This document shows, in pieces, positions 23,501 through 34,500 of a DNA stretch of 64,000 nucleotides (its first letter is position 1; every line of letters begins with the position of its first letter). Below the pieces are notes generated by a model, which searched no databases, was not told the origin of the DNA, and saw nothing but the letters and a program-made list of their open reading frames with translations. The translations under genes and the position numbers were made by a program. This DNA comes from Ctena decussata (lineage: Eukaryota; Mollusca; Bivalvia; Lucinida; Lucinidae), in assembly GCA_963989385.1 (NCBI GenBank), contig OZ022506.1, forward strand, positions 11,613,841-11,677,840, written 5' to 3'.

Positions 23501-25272
23501 AAAAACCTTATGTACGCTCTAGAAGGCACAGTTTTCATCCAAAGTTCATGAAACTTAGTCAGAATGTTTATTCTCATAATATCTAGGATAAGTTTGAGAC
23601 TGGGTCACGTCGGGTCAAAAACTAGGTCACTAGGTCAAATCATAGAAAAACCTTGTGTACGCTCTATAGGACACAGTTTTGATCCAATCTATATGAAACA
23701 TTGTCAGAATATATATCTCCATAAACTCTAGGCCAAGTTCGAAACTGGGTCATGTAGGGTCAATAACTAGGTCACTAGGTCAAATCTTAGAAAAACCTTG
23801 TGTACACTCTAGAAGGCACAGTTTTCATCCAAAGTTCATGAAACTTTGTCAGAATGTTTATCTTTATAATATCTAGGACAAGTACGAAACTGGGTCATCT
23901 TGGGTCAAAAACTAGGTCACTAGGTCAAATCATAGAAAAACATTGTGTACGCTCTAGAGGACACTGTTTTGATCCAATCTTTATAAAACATTGTCAGAAT
24001 GTTTATCTCCATAAACTGTAGGCCAAGTTCGAAATTGGGTCATGTCGGGTCAAAAACTAGGTCACTAGGTCAAATCTTAGAAAAACCTTGTGTACGCTGT
24101 AGAAGGCACAGTTTCGATCCAAAGTTCATGAAACTTTATCAGAATGTTTATCCTCATAATATGAAGGACAAATTTGAAACTGGGTCATGTAGGGTCAAAA
24201 ACTAGGTCACTTGGTCAAATCATAGAAAAACCGTTTGTATGCGCTAGAGGACACAGTATTGATCCAATCTTTATGAAACTTTGTCAGAATGTTTATCTCC
24301 ATAAACTCTAGGCCAAGTTTGAAAGTAGGTCATGTCAGGTCAAAAACTAGGTCACTAGGTCAAATCTTAGAAAAACCTCGTGTATGCACTAGAAGGAACA
24401 GTTTTGATCCAATCTTCATGAAACTATGTCAAAATGTTTATTGTCCAAATATATATGCCCCTTATGAAACTGAGTCACGTCAGATCAGAAACTAGGTCAC
24501 TAGGTCAAATCTAAAAAAAACTTTGTGTACACCCTAGAGGGCACAGTTTTGATCCAATCTTCATGAAACTCTGTCAGAATATTTACCTTTATGAAATCTA
24601 GGTAAGTTTGAAACTGGTTTGTGTCGGATCAAAAACTAGGTCACTAGGTCAAATATAAGAACGACCTTGTATACGCTCCAGAGGGCACAGTTTTGATCCA
24701 ATCTCAATGAAACTTTGTCAGAATGTTTATTCTTACAATATCCGGTTTGAAACTGGGTCATGTCGGGTCAAAAGCTAGGTCACTAGGTCAAATTTAAATT
24801 AAGTTATGTTGCAAGAATCAGAACTAACATTGCAATGATGCCAGCCACAAACTCCTTGGAATACATTAGTTTCACCACAGTGAGATAATGATGCTACCAT
24901 TCTATCATCTGTGTTTGCCTAGTTAAGTCTAGTTGAAATCCATCAAAGGAACTCAACATGAACGGGAACTTTTCGGAGAAGCGACTCTGCCATTTTCAGC
25001 TCACCTGATAGAGCCTTACAGTATTGGTGTTAGCTGCCTCTTTCATCCATCCATAAACATTTTCAAACATCTCTGAAACCACTGGGCAGATCAAATTTCA
25101 TATGGAGCCTGCACATGGGTCAAAGGATTGAAAGTTCTTCAAATGATCTTGGTCACATGACCAAGGTGGCCGCCATTCCCATGTATGGTAAAAACTCTTA
25201 TAAATCTTCACCAGAGCCAGTGAACTGATTAATGCTCAGGTGAGCGATTCAGGGCCACCATGGCCCTCTTGT
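20588..25272 (+). repeat. Satellite element 2: 145-bp tandem array with terminal hairpins
   Basis: The head hairpin is AGCTCGCCTGAGC/GCTCAGGGTGAGCT with a CGTCCGTC tract. About twenty 145-bp units follow (20680-21380 and 22607-24800). The end has GCTCAGGTGAGCGATTC and the hairpin GGGCCACCATGGCCC followed by TCTTGT at 25272. A secondary AGCTCACCTGATAGAGCC start near 24999 suggests nesting. Every unit carries GGGTCATGTCGGGTCA and AGGTCACTAGGTCA. Confidence 0.88.
21381..22606. mobile_element. 1226-bp DNA transposon inside the 145-bp array
   Basis: The inverted ends CAGGCTTACAAGT and ACTTGTAAGCCTG are flanked by direct ACTAGG (21375-21380, 22607-22612). The uninterrupted monomer is visible in neighbouring units. 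Both subterminal regions are arrays of TCCTACTTTTT. Inside is GGGGGGCGCAGCCCCCC. No transposase was recognised. The superfamily is unassigned; hAT-like is possible. Confidence 0.85.
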
Positions 25273-25581
25273 ATGAATATATGTCGTTAAACTTATATGC
25301 CAAATGAATTGTTGAAGAAACTTTATCTTATTTGATAGTCCATTCTGAAGCTTATTCTCCAACTCGTGCATCATGCACAGAATAATAATCAAAATAAAAA
25401 CTTTCATTGACTTCGACTCACGCCACGAATGGTTCTAGTTCCACTGACCTCCCGGCAGGCACATTACGTCGAAATGACGTCGTACTGCTTGGCTTTAATA
25501 TGTTGAGTGAAACAATCGTTTTTTGTTTGAATATTATATTGCATATTTCGCCAATCTTTTTTCTTTTTTTCTCTTTTTTTT

Positions 25582-27683
25582 AGCTCACCTGAGCCGAAGG
25601 CTCCGGGGGAGCTTATAGGATAGGCAGGCTCCGGCGTCCGTCGTCGGCGTCCGTCGTCCGTCGTCCGTCCACAATTTCAAACGACTTCTCCTCTGAAACC
25701 GCTGGGCCAATTGTAACCAAATTTCATATGTAGCCTCCTGAGGACTTAGGATCGAAAAATTGTTCAAACGGTTCTGGTCACATGACCAACATGGCTGCCA
25801 TGCCCATATATGGTAAAAACCTAAAAAAATCTTCTTCTCCAGAACCAATAGGCCGATGGCCTTGAAACTTGGTATGTAGCATTGAGTGTGCGAGTACTAC
25901 CTAAATTGTTCAAATTATGACCTTGGGTTGACCTTGACCTTTTTTACGGCAAGGTCAAAATTGCTTCCTTGTGCTTTTATATGGCAAAACGCAAGAACAT
26001 AAGATATCTTGGAAACTGTTGAAGATTTTGGGCTAAAAATTGGTATCTACATCTATCTTAATGAGTGCATGAAGATTTATGAGTACAAAAGGTCAAGGTC
26101 ATTTTTTGACCTTTGACCCAGAACTCTCATATTTTGACAATTTCAAACAATCTCCTCAAAAGCCACTGGACCAATTGGAACCAAATTTCATATAGAGTCT
26201 CCAGGGGTTGAGGGAACGAAAATTTATTCATACGGTCTAGGTCACATGACCAATATGGCCGCCACGCACATATATGGTAAAAACCTTCAAAAATCTTCTG
26301 CTCCAGAACCGATTGACCGATGGCATTGAAACTTGGTATGTAGCATTGGGCACTCAAGTACTATCCAGATTTCAGATAATGACCTTGGGTTGACCTTGAC
26401 CTTTTTTACGGCAAGGTCAAATATAGGAAAATGCTAGAACATAAGATTTCATGGAAAGTTTTGAAGATTAAGGCCTAAAAATTGGTATATACGGTCATGT
26501 TAAAGAGTACATGAAGATTTGTGAGTACAAGAGGTCAAGGTCATTCTTTGACCCAGAACTTTCATATTTTGACAATTGCAAACAATCTCCTCAAAAACCA
26601 CTGGGCCAATTTTAACTTAATTTTTTCATATAGAGTCTGCAGGGTTGAGGGAATGAAAATTTGTTCAAACGGTCCAGGTCACATGACCAACATGGCCACT
26701 ATGCCCATATATGGTAAAAACCTATAAAAATCTTCTTCTCCAGAACTAATTGACCGATGGCCTTGAAACTTGGTATGTAGCATTGAGTACTCCAGTATTA
26801 TCAAGATTTTACAGAATGATGTCCTTGGGTTGACCTTGACCATTTTACGGCAAGGTCAAATGTGGGAAAATGCTAGAACATAAGATTTCATGGGAAGTTT
26901 TGAAGATGTTGGCCTAAAAATTGGTATATACAGTAAAACCTGTCTTAGTGGCTACCTCTATTAAGCAAGCAACCTGTATTTAAGCAAGCATGTAGTCAGT
27001 TCCCGAAACATGTAAATACATTGAAATGTACCTGTAATAAGCAAGCACCTGTCTTAATAATCTTGATAATCCCTTAGGTGCTTGCTTAATACAGGTTGGA
27101 CTGTACCATCGTTTTAATGAGGTCATAAAGAATTGTGAGTACAAGAGGTTGGTCATTCTTTGACCTTTGATCCAGATCTCTCATATTTTGACATTTTCAG
27201 ACATTTCCTTAAAAGCCAAAAGGCCAATTGTAAACACATTTCATATAGAGCTTGAGGGGTTGATTGAACAAAAAATTGTTCAAACGGTCCAGGTCACATG
27301 ACCAACATGGCCGCCATACCCATTTATGCTATAAACCTTTTAATATTTTTCTTCTCCAGAACCAATACACCTTTGGCCTTGAAACTTGGTAAGTAGCATG
27401 GAGTACTAGAGTACTACCAAGACTGTTCAAATGATGACCTTGGGTTTACTTTGACCTTTTTATGGGAAAATGCCAGAACATAAGATTTCATGGAAAGTTA
27501 TGAAGATTTTGGCCTAAAAAATGGTCTATATGGTTGTGTTAATGAGTACATGAAGATTTATGAGTACAAGAGGTCATGGTCATTCTTTGACTTTTGACCC
27601 AAGACTCATATTTTGACAGTTGCAGAAAAACCCACTTTGCCAATTGTTCAGGTGAGCGATTCAGGGCCTCATGGCCCTCTTGT
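25582..27683 (+). repeat. Satellite element 3: about 450-bp units
   Basis: The head is AGCTCACCTGAGCC with GGCTCCGGGGGAGCT and a CGTCCGTC tract. About four units of 440-460 bp follow, each with TTGAAACTTGGTATGTAGCA, GACCTTGGGTTGACCTTGAC and CATGACCAACATGGCCGCC. The end is TTCAGGTGAGCGATTCAGGG and the hairpin GGGCCTCATGGCCC plus TCTTGT. Confidence 0.88.
26931..27103. mobile_element. TA-flanked MITE in satellite element 3
   Basis: The ends are CAGTAAAACCTGTCTTA and TACAGGTTGGACTG with TA on both sides. The sister monomer at 26487 shows the empty site. It is repeated internally as TTAAGCAAGCA. Confidence 0.82.
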
Positions 27684-27701
27684 TTCTTTTAAAGTTGGGA
27701 G

Positions 27702-27935
27702 GCGGTTGGGTGGTGCGATGGTGCTGGGTATAACTTCCAGTGCCGGAGCGTCCTACTGATTTGGGTAATAGTAGGGCAAGGGCCTACTGTGCTTGCAGTA
27801 GGTGCGGGTGGGGTTGTTTGGACATTTTTCTCTCGTCTATCATTCTCCCTCTCTTTGGGAGACGGTCCGATATAGACTGAAATACTGGCTCAAAGGGCCG
27901 TTAAACCCAAAACAACCAACCAACATCTTTTAAAG
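27702..27935 (+). mobile_element. SINE-like element with GCCGTTAAAC core
   Basis: It starts near GGGAGGCGGTTGGGTGG and has AGACTGAAATACTGGCTCAA, GGGCCGTTAAACCC and an AACAACCAACCAAC tail. The tail and GTTAAAC recall the MetaSINE ending. The tRNA head is not clear. Confidence 0.6.
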
Positions 27936-27939
27936 TTTA

Positions 27940-28890
27940 TTCTAAATTATTAATAATCTTATTTTCTTTTTAATTGTACAGATTATCATCTTAAATGTTA
28001 GTGGAATTGAAATCTTTCTAGTCTAGTCTAGGCTATCCCATAAACTTGTGAGGTCGTCGGGCCACCACAGATGACTCTACAACAATCCCTTTCCACCAAC
28101 TCCTTCTAAAATCTTTATGGTTCAGAAATAGACATGAAACTGTAGCTAGAAGCAGAAAGGTCTCAAAACGATATTTCAGTTATCCAGTTGTGATATTTAA
28201 CCATATTCCCGGCTTGAGATAAAACAGTAATCCCTGGTTCTTAATTTTGTGATATCATTGGCAAGGCGATTCTTTTGAGATGACGTCCTGTATGTTCTAT
28301 GGAGAAGGCTTTTTAAGACATAAGTAGTGTCCCATATTCATTATGCTTAATCAGCAATATTTCAGTTACCACTTAATAGTTTTATAACGCGTCTCTACAA
28401 TCCTACATTTCCCCCAGTTCAGCTTCCACACTGTGGAAGTAAACAAACACATTCGCCTGAAATTCACCATTATTGGTATTTGCGGTCAAAGGTTATGTTT
28501 ATGCTGGGGGAAAGTGAAGTACTGTCTCGATAATGGTGTTCATTGATAAGTGCGAGAACCATTTCTAATAAAAACATGCTTTATATTGAGGCGGCTCCGT
28601 TCTGAGATACAAGACCTCATCAGTAGGCTATTGGAAGAATAATTTTTTTTTGTGTTTATTTTTTCAGAATTATCACTTCATAATCTCTCTCAAACGCACA
28701 CGCACGCATGCACGCAAAGGTTAAATTGAGGCCTCTGAATGGACTACTTGCATAGAATTATATCTGCAATTATTGTATACTTTATGCAATGGTGAATATG
28801 CAATAATGCATATATATGTATATATGAGCATTAGGAGATAATTATTATACAGCCCCTTTAATCTCTTTAATCTTTTTAACCTATGTATTG
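27940..28890. other. No gene seen
   Basis: Only a short ACGCACGCATGCACGC stretch at 28697-28715 and a TA-rich stretch at 28805-28825 stand out. Confidence 0.5.
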
Positions 28891-28894
28891 CACT

Positions 28895-29046
28895 TGTGAA
28901 AACATTCTTTAACACCTATTCTATACCTGTATAAACAATCAATTACCGAAATGCCATTTCCCTATATATTTAATTGTTCGTTTCGGTATTTCCAGTTCGT
29001 TTCGGTATTTCGGTACGTTTCGGTAAATACAGCTACCCGTCACTGA
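28895..29046. repeat. TACCGAAACG repeat, inverted copy 2
   Basis: The reverse complement of 16384-16580, including CTATACCTGTATAAACAATC and TTCGTTTCGGTATTTCCAG. Confidence 0.78.
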
Positions 29047-29439
29047 TGACTTTGTATACCAACTCAAAAAAGACATTTTGATGTGGAGCCCATGCAGCTT
29101 GTGATGTCTGAAAAAGCAGTTGTAGATGCAACAAAAAATAAGGACTAATTATCAGGGACCAAATAGTATGGTTGCACAATTTATTACCATATCAGGGGTT
29201 GAAATAAGCAAGGGTCTGTCTGCCTGGGACCGATATTTTGTGCATCGGACCTGCTGATTGCTACCTGAGCAAGTTTGCCGGTCCAGTCATTTTCGGAGGA
29301 CCGTTTGGGTCTATTCGTTCAGTCCAGACGTGTAAAAATACCAGCATGGAATTATCTATCTAAACCGCCTTTTGATTGGCTGTTGCAGGGTGTACCCTAG
29401 GCCGAAAAAAATGGGCAACATAGTCAGCCGAAGCCGAGC

Positions 29440-29613
29440 GACTACACCTAGTCTAATCAGACTCTGCGCTAAGTGCTTAAAAGGTAGCTAAGGGTCCAAG
29501 TGACCTCCATGTGGACAGGGAAGACTGTTCAGACTGGGCAGATGCCCAGACTGGTCTGAGTCTGCACTGGGCCCACAACCACTTTGTTGATTTTCTCGTG
29601 TCGCAGCTCTTAT
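29440..29613. mobile_element. Family B MITE, 5' truncated
   Basis: The inner CTAATCAGACTCTGCGC and the right arm CCACTTTGTTGATTTTCTCG ending GTCGCAGCTC are present. The left arm is missing. Confidence 0.75.
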
Positions 29614-29873
29614 GCTAAAGATGACAATTCAGAAACAATATTACCTAATGCAATTTCTAAAAAGTTCTTTTGAAAACATATATGTGTATTAAGAGCATAG
29701 ATTATGATTTTTTTATGTCCATTAATTTCAGGTGAAAGGAAAAGAGACAGAAATTTCAAAAGGATGTAAAAAGAAACTGATATAGAAACTTTAGTAGACA
29801 GTTTGACAGTTTCGATACAATGTTCATGTTATTTGAAACTGGCATTGTTTAGCAGAACCAACTACTGATAAAG

Positions 29874-30197
29874 TACCATATAAGTGGTAATTTTTGCGGG
29901 TTTAGGGTCAAAAACATAAACATTAATTTTCACGCTTTTTAATTTTCGTGGTTTAATAACAATATGTGCGAAAAGTAAAATTGCTTCTTTTTTACTTGAG
30001 ACAGTTCAGTGAAAGAGCTGGTTCGAATGAAAAGTACCAGGATTTACAGAAGCAAACAGAAACAAAATACACTGTGTCAACTGACGATACTTTGTAAGAA
30101 ACAGGAAATTATTTCACGATTTAAATATTTGCAGTTTCTAAGTGACCACGAAATACTGTGAAAAATGGAACACTGCGAAAATTATCACGTATACGGT
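29874..30197. mobile_element. Family A MITE just upstream of the F-box gene
   Basis: The ends are TACCATATAAGTGGTAATTT and AAATTATCACGTATACGGTA. The shared inside has CTTGAG..AGTTC, GAAACAGGAAATTATTTC and TTCTAAGTGACC. It ends 68 bases before the ATG, so it probably supplies part of the promoter or leader. Confidence 0.85.
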
Positions 30198-30221
30198 ATT
30201 TCATGATTCACAAGAGCAAAA

Positions 30222-30242
30222 ATGGAGAATATTTTTCCGTGA
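30222..30242 (+). promoter_or_regulatory. Short upstream ORF in the F-box gene leader
   Basis: An ATG followed by five codons and TGA ends 22 bases before the main ATG. If the transcript starts upstream of 30222, this six-codon uORF could reduce initiation at 30265. The transcription start is not known. Confidence 0.4.
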
Positions 30243-30264
30243 ATTACTGTGACAGAGAACAAAT

Positions 30265-31526
30265 ATGGCTACTTCTAAAGACTCCGCATTCAGTGAACTT
30301 AATGATGTTGATGTGAATGTTGATAAACAGTTTGATGACTTTTCTGTACTAAACCTTAGGCAGGACAACAAACAGTGTGAATGTAATTCCGACATTGACT
30401 TAGAGCCACGTCTGTATCGACATAATGGTGATGAAGAAACACAAACAATCAAGGTTGGAGATGAACTTGTAACAGTGACTAGCAAAACTGAAAGTACTGC
30501 TGGTCCATCAGAAAACAAACTTACAGATGGGACTGAAAGTAGCATTGAGATTGAGGACTGTGATTTGGAACCAAATCTTTGTGAAGTTGATAACCCTATA
30601 AGGACAGGCTTGATTAAACGTGATAAAATCTCAGATTCTGATACCAATAAGACTGATAAAAGAACTGTTGGAGGTGATGGAAATTTTACTGATGGGATGC
30701 AGTTTAGCAACATAGTTGAAAATGTTTATTTCCTTGATGAAGATGAATTGAAAGAAGAACATGAAAAGGAAAAACAGAAAGTTGAATTACTGATGGACTT
30801 AGTAGCTGAACAGGAACAAGAAACTGTTGATGTAAGCAATAAAGATGCTGTAAGTCTGGGGAAGGCAGTTTCAAGTGATATGACAAATGGATCAGTGAAC
30901 CATGAGTTAGAGAACAGAGTGAGAAGTAGTGGAGTTGAACATGAAATGGGTGATCCTCTACAGACTGAAAGTGCCTTCTCATATTTTCCAGATGAATTAG
31001 TTGTGAAAATATTCTCCTATTTTACTACTCAGCAGTTGTGCAGGAACGCTTCCCCTGTGTGTAAAAAGTGGAGGCAGATTGCAAAAGAACCTACCCTGTG
31101 GAAATCAATAGACTTTAATTGCAATCCTGAAATGGAATCACTGAGTTTACTCTGGGTTTTGAGAAAGGCTCCACTTTTACGAAAGCTAGTGTTAAGGGGA
31201 AGAACTAACATAACTCATGCTGAAGTTGCAATCATGAGTGAAATGTGCCCCATGTTAACTGACCTTGACCTTGGTTTCTGTGATAATTTTAGCTGTGATA
31301 TGATTCAAACTTTGGTTGAAAACTGTCAGGGTTTGAAGAAAATAAATGTTGAAGGATGCAATAAGATTGATCATAACTGTATAAAGTGCTTATCAAAGTG
31401 CAAAAGACTGTCACATTTAAACTTCTCTCACTGCTTTCTTCAAGATGAAAGTCTGGAATATCTCGCAGATCATCTGTCAGATATCACTTCAATTAACCTT
31501 GATGGAATTTCATGGATCACTGACAG
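30265..31526 (+). CDS. F-box/LRR gene exon 1 (F-box and first LRRs)
   Basis: Starts at ATG 30265 and ends at ACAG|GTAAGA, with the donor at 31527, in phase 2. It carries the disordered acidic N-terminus, the F-box and about four LRRs up to GISWITDR. The donor is followed within 15 bases by a CT-rich microsatellite (31537-31577). A six-codon upstream ORF (30222-30242) lies in the presumed leader. Confidence 0.9.
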
Positions 31527-34500
31527 GTAAGACCACTTAACTCTCTCTCTCTCTGTATCTCTCTCTCTCTCTTTCTGTCAGTTCTGAAATAGTTTTTAAA
31601 ATCAAAGAGTAAACAATAGGTATTTAGGGGATAACAGCACTTTAAATTGTCATTTGGGTAGGTAAGTCATCGATTTTATGGTTGCAAGTTTCGTTTTACG
31701 GAGACGTGTAGGCGGTACCATAAAACTCAATTTGCGACCATAATACAGACAAGTTACTTCCCTGAATGAACCGATGATTTACTTCCCCAAATGACAGTTT
31801 CAATACATTCTGATGCACTTTTTTCACATATTCATCTTTCAGTGCACGTCTCCACGGAAAGCAGGTACTTTCAGCATTGTAAAACCTAACGTCAACCAAT
31901 GAGAAGCATTAGAAGCCGGGCCGGGTAGCCAAATTGGTAGGGCACCTGACTCGTAAGTCAGAGGTCCTGGGTTCGAATCCCGGTCTGGCCACATACTTTC
32001 GTTTCTCCTTCCGCTGATTCAGGAAGGGCAGTTGTCAGTTACTGGCGAAAGTATGTGCACTTAGTACTGGTTAACCGCTTAGGAGGTCTAAGCCTGCCCA
32101 GGAATAGTGTGGTTAGGTTAACTGACCGTCCCGACATGACCTTAGTTGTTTACCGTGGACGTTAAGCATCAAATCAACCAACCAATGAGAAGCAACGGTT
32201 TCTTAATGACGGGTTTGCGACAGTTTATCTCAGAATATAGTGTTGCAAATTTTTTATGTTATCCATTCAGATGTTGCATAATATTTGTAAGTGCATCAGC
32301 AAAAGATTTATTCAGAGAGATCAACTTGACTTTGCCAATTTGTTGCTTTGTCAAATTTTAGTAAAGGTCTTGATATGTTCTTATTATATTGTTATAATAT
32401 TGTCACTATCTGAGAGGGCACCTTGCCTGTATGTGTATACAATGCTGTGGTAACATACATTGTATACACATACAGGCGAGGTGCCCTCTCAGAGAGATAT
32501 TAAAGGTGTTCCAATTGTCTGAAGTCCTGAGACTTTGGATCATTGGGCTCATTTTGTGACTACAGTTTTGCTGGGTATGTAGATGATGTTGTAATTTTAC
32601 ATTACATGAACATATCTTTCTTCAGATTTTTTTGTATATTTATTGTTTGTGGGTTTTTTTTTTATTCAGGGGTGTCAGTTCTTTGGTGTCTAAACATTAC
32701 AATCACCTTGTGTCATTGGAACTGGATGGAGCTGAAGTGACTGATGCAGCCATAAGGAACATTGCCAGGTGTAAGGACCTACAGGTGTTGGAAATATCCT
32801 TCTGTGAATACCTCACCGATGATTCTCTGGTCTTTCTTAAGGTATGCCAACTGGGCTTCCATTAGCCAAGTCTTATTACACCAAATTTTTGCTCCCATTT
32901 GTCAGAAAATGGGACCTTTGGTGCCACTTTCTTAAAAATTTGAACAGGTTTCATAACTAATTTGGTTAACATAGGTGTAAGTCAGTCGAAAAGACCTCCC
33001 ACCAGCCAGTCAAAATTGTGTCCGCATCAGAGCTAGATAAGGGAACATTTGGTGATAACTAGGGATAATTTTTTTAATTCTGCATTGAGACAGTTCAGAT
33101 GAGAGGTACAACATATGGTTTCATGAGAAATAAGAAAAGTTATCCTCAGTTATCATCAGATACTCCCTCTTATTTAGAGCTTTGGTCCGCATGGAGCACT
33201 GAACCATTTAACACCCATCCTTGTATGATGATAAGACTGCCTACATGCCAGTTGGGATTGTCAAAATGAAACACACATACATCTTCACCATACCTGAGCT
33301 TTTAATCTCCCTAGGGTCTGTGACCTTATCCTAGATGAAATTTTTCAACCTTATCCCTATTTTACCCACTTATATATTCGCTTCACTGTTTAGTAGAAAG
33401 CTGGGTCGCAAGTATCAAATTAACCTGCCTGTGCAGGGTATAGGTCCGACTTCAAAAGATGTCACCGGCCTGTTTGTGCATGCAAGGGTGCTTAAAAATT
33501 CTATTACTTCAGGCTGTTTATAAGTATATAATTAAAGAATATGATACTAACTGTAATTCTTATGAAAATGCCATATATTTTAACTTTTCCTTTTGCCTTT
33601 ACAATGGATGGTCATCCAGATTTTGAGACTGAAGATAAGCTAAATATACCACTTTAAATTGTCACATCATCACAATAAATGTCATGCAGTTTCCAGTGTC
33701 AGTTTTATCCAGCAGGCGGGTAATGGTATCAGGTATCTTATAAGAGGGGCGTTCATTTAATGTTGTCAGTGGGGTTCTACAGGATGTGTTATTAATCCCA
33801 TTCACATTTCGTTTGCTTCAACCCTTCAAAGTATTCTCCCTTGACGGAAACACACTTTTCAAGTCTCAAAATCCATCTGTAAAGGCAGAGAAGTAGGCCT
33901 TTTTAGGTATACCCTGAAGACATTGGTAAATTGCACTGCCAAGTGCACTTTGTGATTCATAATGACGACCAGAAAGTGAAGGAAACAGAAAAAAGTCGCA
34001 GGTACTAAAGTCTGGAGGAGAGCTGAGCTACCTTTTCCTCTTTCAAGAAGTCTTGGACAAGAATACACTTGTGAGCAGGTGCGTTGTCATGGATAAGACA
34101 CATACCTCTTAAACCGGTTGCTGGTCTACGTTTTTCATACTTTTGACAACACACCATTCTTATAAAATTTACCTGTGATTGTCTTGCCATTTGGACCTAA
34201 TGGTTATGATATCATTTGGAACTATATTGTTATATTCTCTATCATATTGTCCTGTTGAGAACAGTGTGATCTAGATCTGCACTCTTTGCTTAGCACACCA
34301 GATAAGGATGCTTCCCCTGTACAAATCTTATCTCACCCATGTTATCTCACCCAGGACTGGATAAAAATCATGAGCATTCAATGCATTGGTTGTATTGGAG
34401 GTCACATATCTGCATCAAGTGATGTTGGCTTTTTGGATGATGACGTCACAAAAATGGCAAAAATAACATCAGTTTATGCATGCCAGACTTTGACATAAAG

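Noticed and set aside
20111..24495. Many short ORFs within the satellite arrays
   Set aside because: They recur with the monomer period and contain no conserved protein pattern.
18761..25272. CRISPR-like array
   Set aside because: Units are 145-168 bp with no repeat-spacer alternation, and the genome is eukaryotic.
30201..30982. Long - strand ORFs (30201-30713, 30704-30982)
   Set aside because: They are antisense to exon 1 of the F-box gene and have no recognisable domain.
31918..31993. tRNA-Thr gene
   Set aside because: The anticodon loop would have only six bases, and the sequence continues into a SINE body with a target duplication. It is the head of a SINE.
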